A stretch of DNA of 64,000 bases, from assembly GCF_039543385.1 (NCBI RefSeq), contig NZ_BAABJQ010000004.1, forward strand, positions 1 to 64,000. Direction: 5' to 3'. Source of the stretch: Rugosimonospora acidiphila. Lineage in GTDB: Bacteria; Actinomycetota; Actinomycetes; Mycobacteriales; Micromonosporaceae. Position numbers and translations under genes: made by a program. Under the pieces are notes generated by a model. That model had not been told where the DNA came from, made no database searches, and saw only the letters and a list, made by a program, of their open reading frames with translations. This document shows, in pieces, positions 39,959-48,778 of this stretch (position 1 is its first letter; every line of letters begins with the position of its first letter).

Positions 39959-42412
39959 TCATATGCCGCGAGCTGGTGGTTGTGCGGATTCGTCCGGACG
40001 TGGCCGTGGGATGACCACCGTCTCGTCGATGGCCACGGTCGCCAGCTGCGAGACCACGTCCGCCGGGATCCGGGGTATCACCGCCGTCTCGTCGGCACGG
40101 GAGGGCGCTGGCCGCTCGGCCGCGCTCCCCCGGGACGGCGTCGGCGGGTGCGCGCCCGGCCCGGACCCGCTCCTGCGGGGCCGCGGGATCACCGCCGTGT
40201 CGTCCGGCCGCGGCTGGGGAATCACCGCCGTGTCGTCCGGCCGGAGTTGGGAAGCCACCGGCATCTCGGGGACCCGGGGTCGGGGGATCACCGCCGTGTC
40301 GTCCGGCCGCGGCTGAGAAGCCGCCGGCATCTCAGGCAGCCGGGGGCGGGGAATGACCGCCGTCTCGTCGGGCCGGGGCTGGGAAGGCACCGGCGGCTCA
40401 CCGACCCGGGGTCGGGGAATCACCGCCGTCTCGTCGGCCGACACGGGCGTGAACAGTTCCCGGGCGTCCGCGGTGAACCACGGATTGACTTCACCCATCT
40501 TGACGGGCCCCCGCGGCGCCGAGGCCGGCCCGCCCGCACTCGGCCCGCCCGCACTCGGCCTGCCCGCACTCGGCCTGCCCGCACTCGGCGTGGCCGCGGG
40601 ACGGCCCGCACCCGGCGCGGCGCCAGGCCTGCCCGCAGTCGGCGCCACCACCTGCGTCGCCGCGGGATCGTCGGCCTTGGACCGGGAAATCACCATGGTC
40701 TCGTCCGGCCTGGACCCGCCGAGCACCATGGTCTCGTCCGGTTTGGAGCCGGTCAGCACCATCGTGTCCCCGGGTGCGGCGCGCGGGATGACCATCGTCT
40801 CGTCCGGCCTGGAGTTGGTGAACACCACGGTCTGCTCACCCGGCAGCTCGGGCGCCCGCTTCTTGCCGGACGTCGACTTCTTGCGCGGCCGGGCCGGCAC
40901 CACTGGCGTGGTCAGCGCCTTCGCCGCGGCCGACTGCGGGTCGCTGGACTGCTCGCCGCCCGTCCCGGACTCCGCTGCCCCGGCCGATTCCTCCGCGGAG
41001 GTCGAGTCCGCCGGGGGCGTCGGGGCGACCCGGACCAGCGCGACCCGGATCACGGTCGGTGCCATGAACACGCCCTCGACCACGAACGCCCCGGCGAGCC
41101 AGGCCACCAGCCCGGACAGCCCACCGTGGTGGCCGCCGACCCAGGCCGCACCGAGCTCCATGATGCCGATCGCCACCGCGTAGATGCTCGCCTGGCGCGC
41201 CCGCTGCTTCACCCGCGAGATGGCCACGTAGAACTGCCGGACGACGCCCACCACGTAGGTCAGCGCGAGAACCGACAGCGCACCGGAGGCCGAGGCGGCG
41301 TACTCGTGCCCGAACACGCTCATGATGGGCTTGGCGAGCACCGCGATGCCGGTCGACACCGGTACGCCGACGCCCAGCGCCAACGTCAGCCCGATGCGTA
41401 CCCGTGCCCGCAGCCCGGCCAGGTCACCCCTGGCGACCGCGAACAGCGTGGTGGCGATGCTGCCCGGGATCATGGAAAGGAAGGACATGACCATCCACGC
41501 CGTGTAGAACGCGGCGTTGGCCCGGGTGGAGATCACCCCCGTGACCACCAGCGGCAGCGACGTACGCGGCAGGAACAGCGCCACGTTGAGCAGGTTGTGG
41601 TCGAGCGCGTTGCGCCCCAGACCCCGCAGGGCCGACAGGTGCGGCCGGACCGAACCGATCTCGCGGGAGCGCAGCGACAGCCAGAGCAGTGGCAGGGACA
41701 GCAGGATTCCGGCCACCCACGTGGCCAGGATCTCGCCGCCGGTCACCGCCACCGGCAGGAGGGCGACCACGCCGACGACCACCAGCTTGCCGACCGCGAA
41801 GTACGCGTTGCGCAGCAACTGCAGATGCCCGAGCAGCAGCCCGACCAGGCCCTCGTCGAACACCAGCATCGCGCCGTTGAGGCCCATCGCGACGATCAGC
41901 AGCAGGATGCCCAGCGGGGAGCCGAGCGAGCCGCGCAGGCCGGGGATCACGAACAGCGCCAGCCCGACGTAGATGAGCCCGCCGAGCGTCGACGCCGCCG
42001 CCGCGACCGTGACGCAGGTGGAGATCAGGCTCCACTGCCCCCTCTTGGCCTTGGGCAGCTCGGAGATGAGCAGCGTGCCCATCCCGAACATGCCCAGCGT
42101 GCCGACCAGGGTCATCGCGGAGATTCCCGCCGAGGCGGCGCCGACCGCGTCCGGCGAGAACGACCGGTCGGCGACCCACCAGTACACGAAGCCGAGCAGC
42201 GAGGTCATCACGCTGGTCGCCATCAGGGCGCCGGAGTTGCTGAGCAGGTCGCCGTTGCGCTTGACCACCCGCTGCAGCCGGTTACGTGGAGTCGCGGCGG
42301 TCGCGCTCTCGTAGACCGTCATCCAGCGCAGCGCCTCGAGCAGCGCCTCCCGGCGGTCGGCGGGGTTCGCGTGCGGGGTGTCGCGGGCGTTGCCGCTGTT
42401 GTAGAACGTCAC
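39959..42412 (-). CDS. Wzx-type polysaccharide flippase with a repeated [DE]-T-x-V-[IL]-P-R tail
   Basis: 817 aa; GTG 42412 overlaps the TGA of the upstream gene. Residues about 60-460 form a 12-14 helix MATE/MVF-like polysaccharide transporter. Residues about 460-817 are a hydrophilic cytoplasmic tail with a Lys/Arg patch (about 500-515) and twelve copies of [DEG]-[EDQ]-T-[AMV]-V-[ILF], mostly followed by PRPR (DETAVIPR, DDTAVIPR, DETMVIPR). The pattern T-x-x-[IL] after acidic residues fits phosphothreonine sites read by FHA domains, as known for the mycobacterial MurJ tail. Typical Wzx proteins are about 420-500 aa, so the tail is an addition. Confidence 0.88.
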   Translation of the reverse strand: MTFYNSGNARDTPHANPADRREALLEALRWMTVYESATAATPRNRLQRVVKRNGDLLSNSGALMATSVMTSLLGFVYWWVADRSFSPDAVGAASAGISAMTLVGTLGMFGMGTLLISELPKAKRGQWSLISTCVTVAAAASTLGGLIYVGLALFVIPGLRGSLGSPLGILLLIVAMGLNGAMLVFDEGLVGLLLGHLQLLRNAYFAVGKLVVVGVVALLPVAVTGGEILATWVAGILLSLPLLWLSLRSREIGSVRPHLSALRGLGRNALDHNLLNVALFLPRTSLPLVVTGVISTRANAAFYTAWMVMSFLSMIPGSIATTLFAVARGDLAGLRARVRIGLTLALGVGVPVSTGIAVLAKPIMSVFGHEYAASASGALSVLALTYVVGVVRQFYVAISRVKQRARQASIYAVAIGIMELGAAWVGGHHGGLSGLVAWLAGAFVVEGVFMAPTVIRVALVRVAPTPPADSTSAEESAGAAESGTGGEQSSDPQSAAAKALTTPVVPARPRKKSTSGKKRAPELPGEQTVVFTNSRPDETMVIPRAAPGDTMVLTGSKPDETMVLGGSRPDETMVISRSKADDPAATQVVAPTAGRPGAAPGAGRPAATPSAGRPSAGRPSAGGPSAGGPASAPRGPVKMGEVNPWFTADARELFTPVSADETAVIPRPRVGEPPVPSQPRPDETAVIPRPRLPEMPAASQPRPDDTAVIPRPRVPEMPVASQLRPDDTAVIPQPRPDDTAVIPRPRRSGSGPGAHPPTPSRGSAAERPAPSRADETAVIPRIPADVVSQLATVAIDETVVIPRPRPDESAQPPARGI

Positions 42413-43398
42413 TGCGGTAGCAGCCCGGACACGAAGACCGTGCGGTACGGCGTGGTCCCGTCACCCTTGAACAGGTTGGCCGTGACCCGGTCGCTGATCG
42501 GCACGTTCAGATCCTGCTTCCACACCTCGCCGGGCGCCAGGGACACCTGGTACCGCGGTCCGTCCGCGTCGCCCTCCTGCACCTGAACCGTGTACCGGGT
42601 CTGCTCCACCTCGTGGCAGTCCACCGAGAGGGTCACCGGGCGCACCTGGTCCGTCGAGTTCGGATCGTCGTCGGGCAGCATCGACAGCGCGGTGAACGCC
42701 TCCCGCCGCTGCAGGTTGGCGCTGTGCAGGCCGATGTAGGCCGCGCCGGCGAGCACCACCACCGCCAGCCCCAGCGGGGCGAGCCGCAGGGCGGTCCGGC
42801 GCGACCACCGGCCCTCCGGCGGCCGCACCGCCTGCGTGGTCACCGCCTGGGTGGTGGACGCCTGCGCGCTGACCGCCTGGGTCTTGATCGCCTGGGTTCT
42901 GACCGCCTGAGTCGTTCCCGGTGGGATCCGGGTCGCCTGGGCTGTTATCACCTGGGTGGCCGCCGCCGACAGGTCGCCCGGACGCTGCCCGGCGGGCGCT
43001 CCGAGGCCGTGCCGCCCACGCAGGTATCCGACGCCGGCCAGCACGACCGTGGTGAGCGCGCCGAGCCCGCCCCAGGTACCGGCCGTCAGGTGCAGGCCCA
43101 CGACGTCCAGCAGCACGCCGCCGATCACCGGCACCGCCAGGCTCAGCGCCGGTACCAGCACCACGCGCTCCAGCCGGGACGGCCGGGCCGAGTCCGCGCC
43201 GGCGCCGGCACCCGTGCCCGTGTCGGGGAACAGCGCCAGGTTGCCCGCGACGCCGGGGAGCACGAAGACCAGCAGCAGTCCGGCCACCACCCGGGCCGGT
43301 CCGACCGCGTGCTGCAACGCGACGAGCCAGGCCAGCAGCGCCAGGGCAGCCGGCGCCGCGGCGGCCACCGCCGCCGAGCGCGTACCTGCCAGCCTCAT
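42409..43398 (-). CDS. DUF1616-like membrane protein with Thr-Gln repeat linker
   Basis: 329 aa; the start (ATG 43398) overlaps the stop of the 1330-aa gene (ATGA) and its own stop overlaps the flippase start (GTGA). Four or so membrane segments in the first 125 residues have the DUF1616 style (ARVVAGLLLVFVLPGVAGNLALFP, LERVVLVPALSLAVPV). A linker at about 144-196 repeats TTQAV, TQAI and TQAV. One more helix (about 205-222) precedes an extracytoplasmic beta domain of about 100 residues. It may be an accessory of polymer export; function unknown. Confidence 0.82.
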   Translation of the reverse strand: MRLAGTRSAAVAAAAPAALALLAWLVALQHAVGPARVVAGLLLVFVLPGVAGNLALFPDTGTGAGAGADSARPSRLERVVLVPALSLAVPVIGGVLLDVVGLHLTAGTWGGLGALTTVVLAGVGYLRGRHGLGAPAGQRPGDLSAAATQVITAQATRIPPGTTQAVRTQAIKTQAVSAQASTTQAVTTQAVRPPEGRWSRRTALRLAPLGLAVVVLAGAAYIGLHSANLQRREAFTALSMLPDDDPNSTDQVRPVTLSVDCHEVEQTRYTVQVQEGDADGPRYQVSLAPGEVWKQDLNVPISDRVTANLFKGDGTTPYRTVFVSGLLPQ

Positions 43399-46300
43399 GC
43401 GTTCCTCATGTCGTAAATCCGGATGGCGCCGTTGTCGTACACCCGGTTGATGCCCGCGACCTCGTCGAACTTGTTCAGGTTCCCGGCCGGGATCGGGGTC
43501 GTGCGCTTGCCGGCCTGCGGATCAACCGGAAAGTATGCCCCGGAGATGGGCAACTGCTGGGACATCCGGGTGTCGTCCCAGAGATAGTCGACCCCCAATG
43601 ACTGGAGCAACAGCTCGTCATCAAGGTTCCACGTGCCGTCGTAGTAGAGCTTCGATGCCTCGCCGACCGGATTCTGCTCGCCGTAGGTGGACACCAGGGT
43701 AGCGCCGGTGATGTCGGCGGCCACCCGGTGATCCGGCCCGAGCCAGTCGTGCGTCCACACCGCGGCGCTCACCCCCTCCTCATCGACCGAGCGCTCATAC
43801 CCCGACACCAGGTACGGTCCGGGCAACTCCTCCCAGTAGGGCGGCCACCCGCCCACCCGGGCACCAACCATGAGCAGGACCACGATGACCGGGCCGAGGA
43901 TGACCGGGGGTACCCAGATCGGTCTTATCCGGTTCAGCCAGCCCTGCACCACCCGGCTCAGCGCGGCCGGCCGGGACGGCGGCCTCACCCGGGGTCGCCA
44001 GCCGACGAGCACCCCGGCCGCCACCATCGACATCGGGATGTACGTGAAGGTCGACGCCCGGCCGGCGAGTTCCGGCCCCTCAGCACCGACGAAGCGCACG
44101 GCCGTCGAGGCGAAGAAGACCAGCGAGCCGATCAGCGCCGCCGCCCGCCACGGGTCGAACCGGCCGGTCGCCCGCCAGCTCACCTGCGCGGCCCGGATCA
44201 GCAGGGCCAGCAGCGCCAGCAGGCCCAGCGCCTCCACCGCGAGCTGCCACAGCGGGTTGCCCGGCGATGACGATCCGCCGCTCGAACTCGCCCCGCTCAG
44301 TATCCCGGTCAGCCCGCTGGCCATCTGCTGGATCGGCGGCCCCAAATAGCCGAACACCTCGCGGGCCACCAGCGAGAACCACGCGATGACCACGACCGCG
44401 CCGGCACCCGCGACGATCAGGGTGCCCCAGCGCCGGGGCCGGGTCATCATCACCTCACAGATGCCGATCAGGCCGAGGGTGGCGACCGTGGCCGCCGCCG
44501 TGACATGGTGCGACATCGAGACCCCGACCAGCGCCACTCCGCACAGCACCGCGTACGGCACGGTCCGCCGCTGCCGGGGTTGCCATTTCCGGCTGGCCCA
44601 CACCGCCAGCATCATGAAGGGCAGCGCCGCCGTCTGGTAGATGAACATCGAGTCGAAGAAGAGGTAGTGCAGCGCGGTCGCGTAGATCACGCATACCGCG
44701 CCGGCCAGTTCGGGCGAGCCTCCGGTGCTGCGTACCACCAGGAACAGCAGCCCGATGAAGGTCAGGTGGGCCACGGCGGCGACCAACAGACCGGCGTTGG
44801 TAATGGACAGTCCGGTGAGCGACGACAGCGACGCCGTCAACTCCTCCAGCCCAGGGAAGTGCACCGCCACCGGTAGCGCGTCGTTCGGTTGGAACAGCCG
44901 GCCGGCCTGCAGCAGGATGCTGGTACCCACCCAGTGCTGCAACTCGTCCGGGAACCGGAACTGATCCGGGCTGTAGAGCCATTTCTGCAGGTACTGGTCG
45001 ACCGCCAGACCCATGACGAGCAGGAACGACTCCACGACGCCGGCCAGGCGGCCGAAGAACATCCGCACGGCGACCGGGGTGAAGACCAGGAACTGCCCGA
45101 GCCAGTACGCCGCGCCCGCCCAGCCCGCCCCGGTACGACCGCCCTGGTAGGACAGCGCCACGAGGAGCACGCCGAACGCGCACAGGGCGAGGATCTCCGG
45201 TGCCCGGCCGAGGGACGGCAGCAGGCGAGACGCGGGCGCGGCCGACCCGGCGGGCGCGGGAGCCTCGGCCACGCGGGGCAGCACGACGGTGGTGTCGGGC
45301 GCGGGTACGCCGAGCCGGGGCAGGACGGCCGTCTGATCCGGGGCGACCGCCGGCACCCGCGCGGCACTCTCGCCCTTTCGCTGCGCGGGTACCACCAGCC
45401 GGGCCCCGGTGTCTCCCGGCCGTGTGGCCCGAGGCCCCGCCCCAGAAGCAGCAGCCTGGGGTCCCTGAGCCCGTGCGGTGTTTGGCGTCCGTGCGGTGTT
45501 TGGAGTCCGTGGAGTGTTTGGAGTCTGTGGAGTTCCGGGAGTGCGTGGCGTTCCCGGCGTTCCCGGGCCGGCCGGCCTGGGCGGAGTCGCGGGACCGGCC
45601 GGCGGGCCGGACGGTGCCGTGCGTTGCCTGGGCACCACGGGCGCGGACGCCTGAGCCGCTCGTGACGGGGGTGGCGGGGCCGCGGGCGACCCGGGTACGC
45701 GCGCCGCCGACGGAGACGGGGTCGACTGGGGCGAGGTTGATTGCGGCGCGGCCGACTGGGGCGCGGCGCGCTGAGGTGACGCTGACCCCGCGGCTGGCCG
45801 GGACGCCGGAGGCGTACGCGGCGGCGCTGGAGGCGTGCGCGGCGATGCCGGCGAGGCTGGCGTTGTCGACGGCGCCTGCGAGGGCGGCATTGCCGGCGGC
45901 GCGACCGGCCTGGACGCTACCGTCCGTGCGGGCGGCGTCACCAACCTGGACGCCGGCTGGGCCGGCTGTGACGCCGCGCGCTGCGCGGGTACGCCCGGCT
46001 GGGCCGGCCGCGCGGGCTGCCCGGGCTGGGCCTGCCGCGTGGGCTGCCCGGGCTGGGCCTGCCGCGTGGGCTGAGCCTGCTGCCTGGGCTGAGCCTGCTG
46101 CGTGGACTGGGCCGGCCGCGTGGACTGGCCCGGCTGGCCCGGCTGCGTCGACTGGCCCGGCTGCGTCGTTCGAGCCGGCGCCGTCGACTGGGCCGGCCGC
46201 GCGGGCTGCCCGGGCTGGGCGGGCTGCGTGGACTGGGCCGGCCGGGTGGGCTGGACCACCGGTGCGGAGCCGGCCGGTCTGGCCTTGGCCGGAGGCACCG

Positions 46301-47387
46301 ATTGAGCCGGCGGCTGAGTCGTTGCCTGCGGTGTGGGAGCCGATGGATGCGGCGCCGCTGACCGAGCCGGAGCGGCTGGTGGTGCCGAAGCCGCCGGTGG
46401 TGCCGGCGGAGTCACCGGCCTGGACGCCACCGTGCGTGCGGGCGGCGTCACCAACCTGGACGCCGGCCGAGCCGCTTCCGACGCCGTGCGCTGAGCGGGT
46501 ACGCCAGGCTGAGCGGACGCACCGGGCTGAGCGGACGCACCAGGCTGAGCGGACGCACCGGGCTGAATAGTCGCGCCGGGCTGAGCGGACGTGCGGGGCT
46601 GAGCGGGGGCCGCACCCCGAGCGGGCGTTCCCGGCCGGGTCTGCGCCGAGGACTGAGCGGGCGGCACGGACCGGGCGGGCGGCACGGACCGGGCGGACGG
46701 CGAAGGCTGAACTGGCGCCGAAGGCTGAGCGGGCGGCACGCGGGAGGCCGCCGGCCGGGCCACCTCCGGCCGCACGGGCTGGGCCGGTACCGACTGAGCC
46801 GGCGCCGCACGCTGGACCGGCGGCGCGGGCGGGGCCGGCTGCGCGGCCGACGCCGGCTGCGCACGCTGCACCGGCTGCGTGCCCGAGCCCGGCTGCGCAC
46901 GCTGCGCCGGCTGCGTGCCCTGGACCCGCTGCGTCCCCTGGGCCGGCTGCGCCGACGATGCGCCCTGCGCCGGCTGGGCCGGCGATGCGCCCTGGGCCGG
47001 CCGCGCCGGCGATGCGCCGTGCGCCGGCTGCGCACGCTGGGCCGGTGGCGTAACCGGCGCGGAGGCCTTGGGGCGCTGCTCCGAGGCGGGCCGGGGCCGC
47101 GGAATCCCGGCCGGCTGCTGACTCCCCGCCGGCTGCGAAGTCCTGGCCGGCTGCTGACTCCCCGCCGGCTGCGAAGTCCCGGCCGGCTGCGGCAGGCTCG
47201 AGTCCGTCCGGGGGTTCACCGCCGTCTCGTCCGGTTTCCGCGTCGCGGCCGCGATCCGCGGGATGACCGAGGTCTCCTCGGCCGACTGCGCCGGTGGCCG
47301 CTGGCGCGCCGCACGGTCGGCCGCAGGATCATCCCGTCCCGATCGGGAGCCGTTCGGGGCGGTCGAGCCGTCGTCGTTCTCGTTCAT
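43395..47387 (-). CDS. 1330-aa polytopic membrane protein with 720-residue Pro/Ala/Gln-rich N-terminal tail
   Basis: Residues 1-720 are low complexity (Pro, Ala, Gln, Ser, Arg) with two acidic-Thr motifs near the start (EETSVIPR, DETAVNPR) and two just before the membrane domain (DQTAVLPR, DTTVVLPR). Residues about 725-1200 hold 10-12 membrane segments, followed by a C-terminal extracytoplasmic domain with a W-x-D-T-x-M segment and DNGAIRIYD. The layout resembles GT-C or Wzy-like polymerases of actinobacteria, but I see no diagnostic catalytic motif. It follows three GT2 genes and precedes the flippase, so it may polymerise the repeat unit. Both ends overlap neighbours by 4 bp. Confidence 0.85.
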   Translation of the reverse strand: MNENDDGSTAPNGSRSGRDDPAADRAARQRPPAQSAEETSVIPRIAAATRKPDETAVNPRTDSSLPQPAGTSQPAGSQQPARTSQPAGSQQPAGIPRPRPASEQRPKASAPVTPPAQRAQPAHGASPARPAQGASPAQPAQGASSAQPAQGTQRVQGTQPAQRAQPGSGTQPVQRAQPASAAQPAPPAPPVQRAAPAQSVPAQPVRPEVARPAASRVPPAQPSAPVQPSPSARSVPPARSVPPAQSSAQTRPGTPARGAAPAQPRTSAQPGATIQPGASAQPGASAQPGASAQPGVPAQRTASEAARPASRLVTPPARTVASRPVTPPAPPAASAPPAAPARSAAPHPSAPTPQATTQPPAQSVPPAKARPAGSAPVVQPTRPAQSTQPAQPGQPARPAQSTAPARTTQPGQSTQPGQPGQSTRPAQSTQQAQPRQQAQPTRQAQPGQPTRQAQPGQPARPAQPGVPAQRAASQPAQPASRLVTPPARTVASRPVAPPAMPPSQAPSTTPASPASPRTPPAPPRTPPASRPAAGSASPQRAAPQSAAPQSTSPQSTPSPSAARVPGSPAAPPPPSRAAQASAPVVPRQRTAPSGPPAGPATPPRPAGPGTPGTPRTPGTPQTPNTPRTPNTARTPNTARAQGPQAAASGAGPRATRPGDTGARLVVPAQRKGESAARVPAVAPDQTAVLPRLGVPAPDTTVVLPRVAEAPAPAGSAAPASRLLPSLGRAPEILALCAFGVLLVALSYQGGRTGAGWAGAAYWLGQFLVFTPVAVRMFFGRLAGVVESFLLVMGLAVDQYLQKWLYSPDQFRFPDELQHWVGTSILLQAGRLFQPNDALPVAVHFPGLEELTASLSSLTGLSITNAGLLVAAVAHLTFIGLLFLVVRSTGGSPELAGAVCVIYATALHYLFFDSMFIYQTAALPFMMLAVWASRKWQPRQRRTVPYAVLCGVALVGVSMSHHVTAAATVATLGLIGICEVMMTRPRRWGTLIVAGAGAVVVIAWFSLVAREVFGYLGPPIQQMASGLTGILSGASSSGGSSSPGNPLWQLAVEALGLLALLALLIRAAQVSWRATGRFDPWRAAALIGSLVFFASTAVRFVGAEGPELAGRASTFTYIPMSMVAAGVLVGWRPRVRPPSRPAALSRVVQGWLNRIRPIWVPPVILGPVIVVLLMVGARVGGWPPYWEELPGPYLVSGYERSVDEEGVSAAVWTHDWLGPDHRVAADITGATLVSTYGEQNPVGEASKLYYDGTWNLDDELLLQSLGVDYLWDDTRMSQQLPISGAYFPVDPQAGKRTTPIPAGNLNKFDEVAGINRVYDNGAIRIYDMRNA

Positions 47388-48778
47388 GTGCGCCGCATCG
47401 TCTGTGTTCGACTGGTCTGGCTCGGCGCGTCTGGTGCCGCGCGACGACCGAGACCAGTCGCGCGTCGCGGTGCGAGCAAGCCTCGCAGGTACGCCAGCGG
47501 ACCGGCGAGCATCCCCCGCCGGTTGGCCGACATCAGCTCGGCCGGGAAGTTCTCGTCGAGGCCCGCGTTGCGCAGGCTGTCGTCGCCGTTCAGGTCGCGC
47601 AGCGCGGTGGGAATCAGGCGCAGCAGCGGAAACAGCACGAGCGGATTGTGCAGCACCAGACTGGTGTACGCCGCGGTGAGCCCGCAGCCGTACCCGCGCA
47701 TCTGCCGCCTGAGCCCGTCCAGGTCGCGCCGGTGGTAGTGGCGGCAGATCGCGCTCGGCTGGTAGACGATCGTCCCGCCCTTGCGCAGCACCTGCGTGAA
47801 GGCCAGCGTGTCCTCGGAGCCCATGGCCGGCGTACCGGCGCCCAGCGCGCGGTCGAAGCCGCCGATGCGCTCGATGACGCCGGGCCGGAACGTCATGTTC
47901 GCTCCGGTACCGAACGGTGGCAGCGGGTACAGCGGGCTCTGCCGGTGCGCGGTCGCCGGACCGAACACGTCGGGAGTGAACCCGCGACCCTTGCTGTGCC
48001 CGCCGAACTGTTCGAACAGCAGCTGCGCCTGGGTCTCCAGCTCGGCCGGCACGATGACCCCGGACACCACCGAGGCGTCTGGGTGGTCGGCGAGCGCGCG
48101 GGCCACCTCGGCGAGCCAGTACCGGTCAGCCCGCTCGTCGTCGTCGATCCAGGCGAGGATCTCGCCGGGTGCCGAGGCCACCGCCCGGTTCCGGGCGCGG
48201 GACAGACCGGGTACGGGCTCGACCAGGTAGTCCACCGGCCCGCGTTCGGCGGCCGCCCGGGCCACCCGGGCCGTCGCGTCCGTCGCCGGCGCGTTGTCCA
48301 CGACCAGTACGCGCAGCCGCGGGTACGCCTGGTCGAGCAGGCTGTCCAGGCACGCCGCGAGCTGTTCCGGACGTTCACGGGTGCACACGACCACCGTGAT
48401 CGGCGGCGCGTCGCGCAGCACCTCCTCGCGCCGGGCCAGGAACGGCACCGGCCCCGGCACGGTGATCCCGCCAACCGGGAGCTGCCCGTCGGCGATCCCA
48501 CCGGCGGCGGCGACCCGCTCGGCGATGGCCGGACCGAACCGGGCCAGCACGGCACCCGCGAGCTGTTCGGGTGCCAGCCCCCCATCCGGTACGTCGAGGA
48601 CGGCGAAGCCCAGCGGCTCGGTGAACAGCCGTACCAGCAGCCAGATCCGATCGGCGCGGCGGCCGGCCGGGTCGGTGGCCGGAATCGCCGGCAGCGCCTC
48701 GGACAGCTCCAGGTCACGCACGACCGCCGGTACCCGCGCCCCGGCACCGGTCGGCTCCACCACGGATGCGAGGCTCAC
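47384..48778 (-). CDS. GT2 glycosyltransferase with N-terminal extension
   Basis: 464 aa from GTG 48778, overlapping the TGA of the previous gene (GTGA). About 130 residues of a separate N-domain (LLVRLFTEPLGFAVLDVP) come before the GT-A domain: TVVVCTRERPEQL, LVVDNAP, and the DxD-type AWIDDDERA. A conserved GSEDTLAF region and FGTGANMTFR follow. The extra N-domain is common in actinobacterial GT2 enzymes. It acts on a sugar nucleotide at the membrane-linked acceptor. The stop overlaps the next start (ATGA). Confidence 0.9.
   Translation of the reverse strand: MSLASVVEPTGAGARVPAVVRDLELSEALPAIPATDPAGRRADRIWLLVRLFTEPLGFAVLDVPDGGLAPEQLAGAVLARFGPAIAERVAAAGGIADGQLPVGGITVPGPVPFLARREEVLRDAPPITVVVCTRERPEQLAACLDSLLDQAYPRLRVLVVDNAPATDATARVARAAAERGPVDYLVEPVPGLSRARNRAVASAPGEILAWIDDDERADRYWLAEVARALADHPDASVVSGVIVPAELETQAQLLFEQFGGHSKGRGFTPDVFGPATAHRQSPLYPLPPFGTGANMTFRPGVIERIGGFDRALGAGTPAMGSEDTLAFTQVLRKGGTIVYQPSAICRHYHRRDLDGLRRQMRGYGCGLTAAYTSLVLHNPLVLFPLLRLIPTALRDLNGDDSLRNAGLDENFPAELMSANRRGMLAGPLAYLRGLLAPRRATGLGRRAAPDAPSQTSRTQTMRRT

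Noticed and set aside
39959..42412. Identification of the flippase as MurJ
   Set aside because: Context is an exopolysaccharide operon and the helical core looks Wzx-like; only the tail recalls mycobacterial MurJ.
39980..42586. 868-residue open frame on the plus strand opposite the flippase
   Set aside because: Its composition (Arg, Gly, Pro, His, Gln) is that of an antisense shadow of high-GC coding DNA, and the opposite strand encodes a clear membrane transporter.
45200..46570. 456-residue Ala/Pro-rich plus-strand frame within the 1330-aa gene
   Set aside because: Mirror image of the repeat-rich tail; coding logic (overlapping starts and stops) supports the minus strand.
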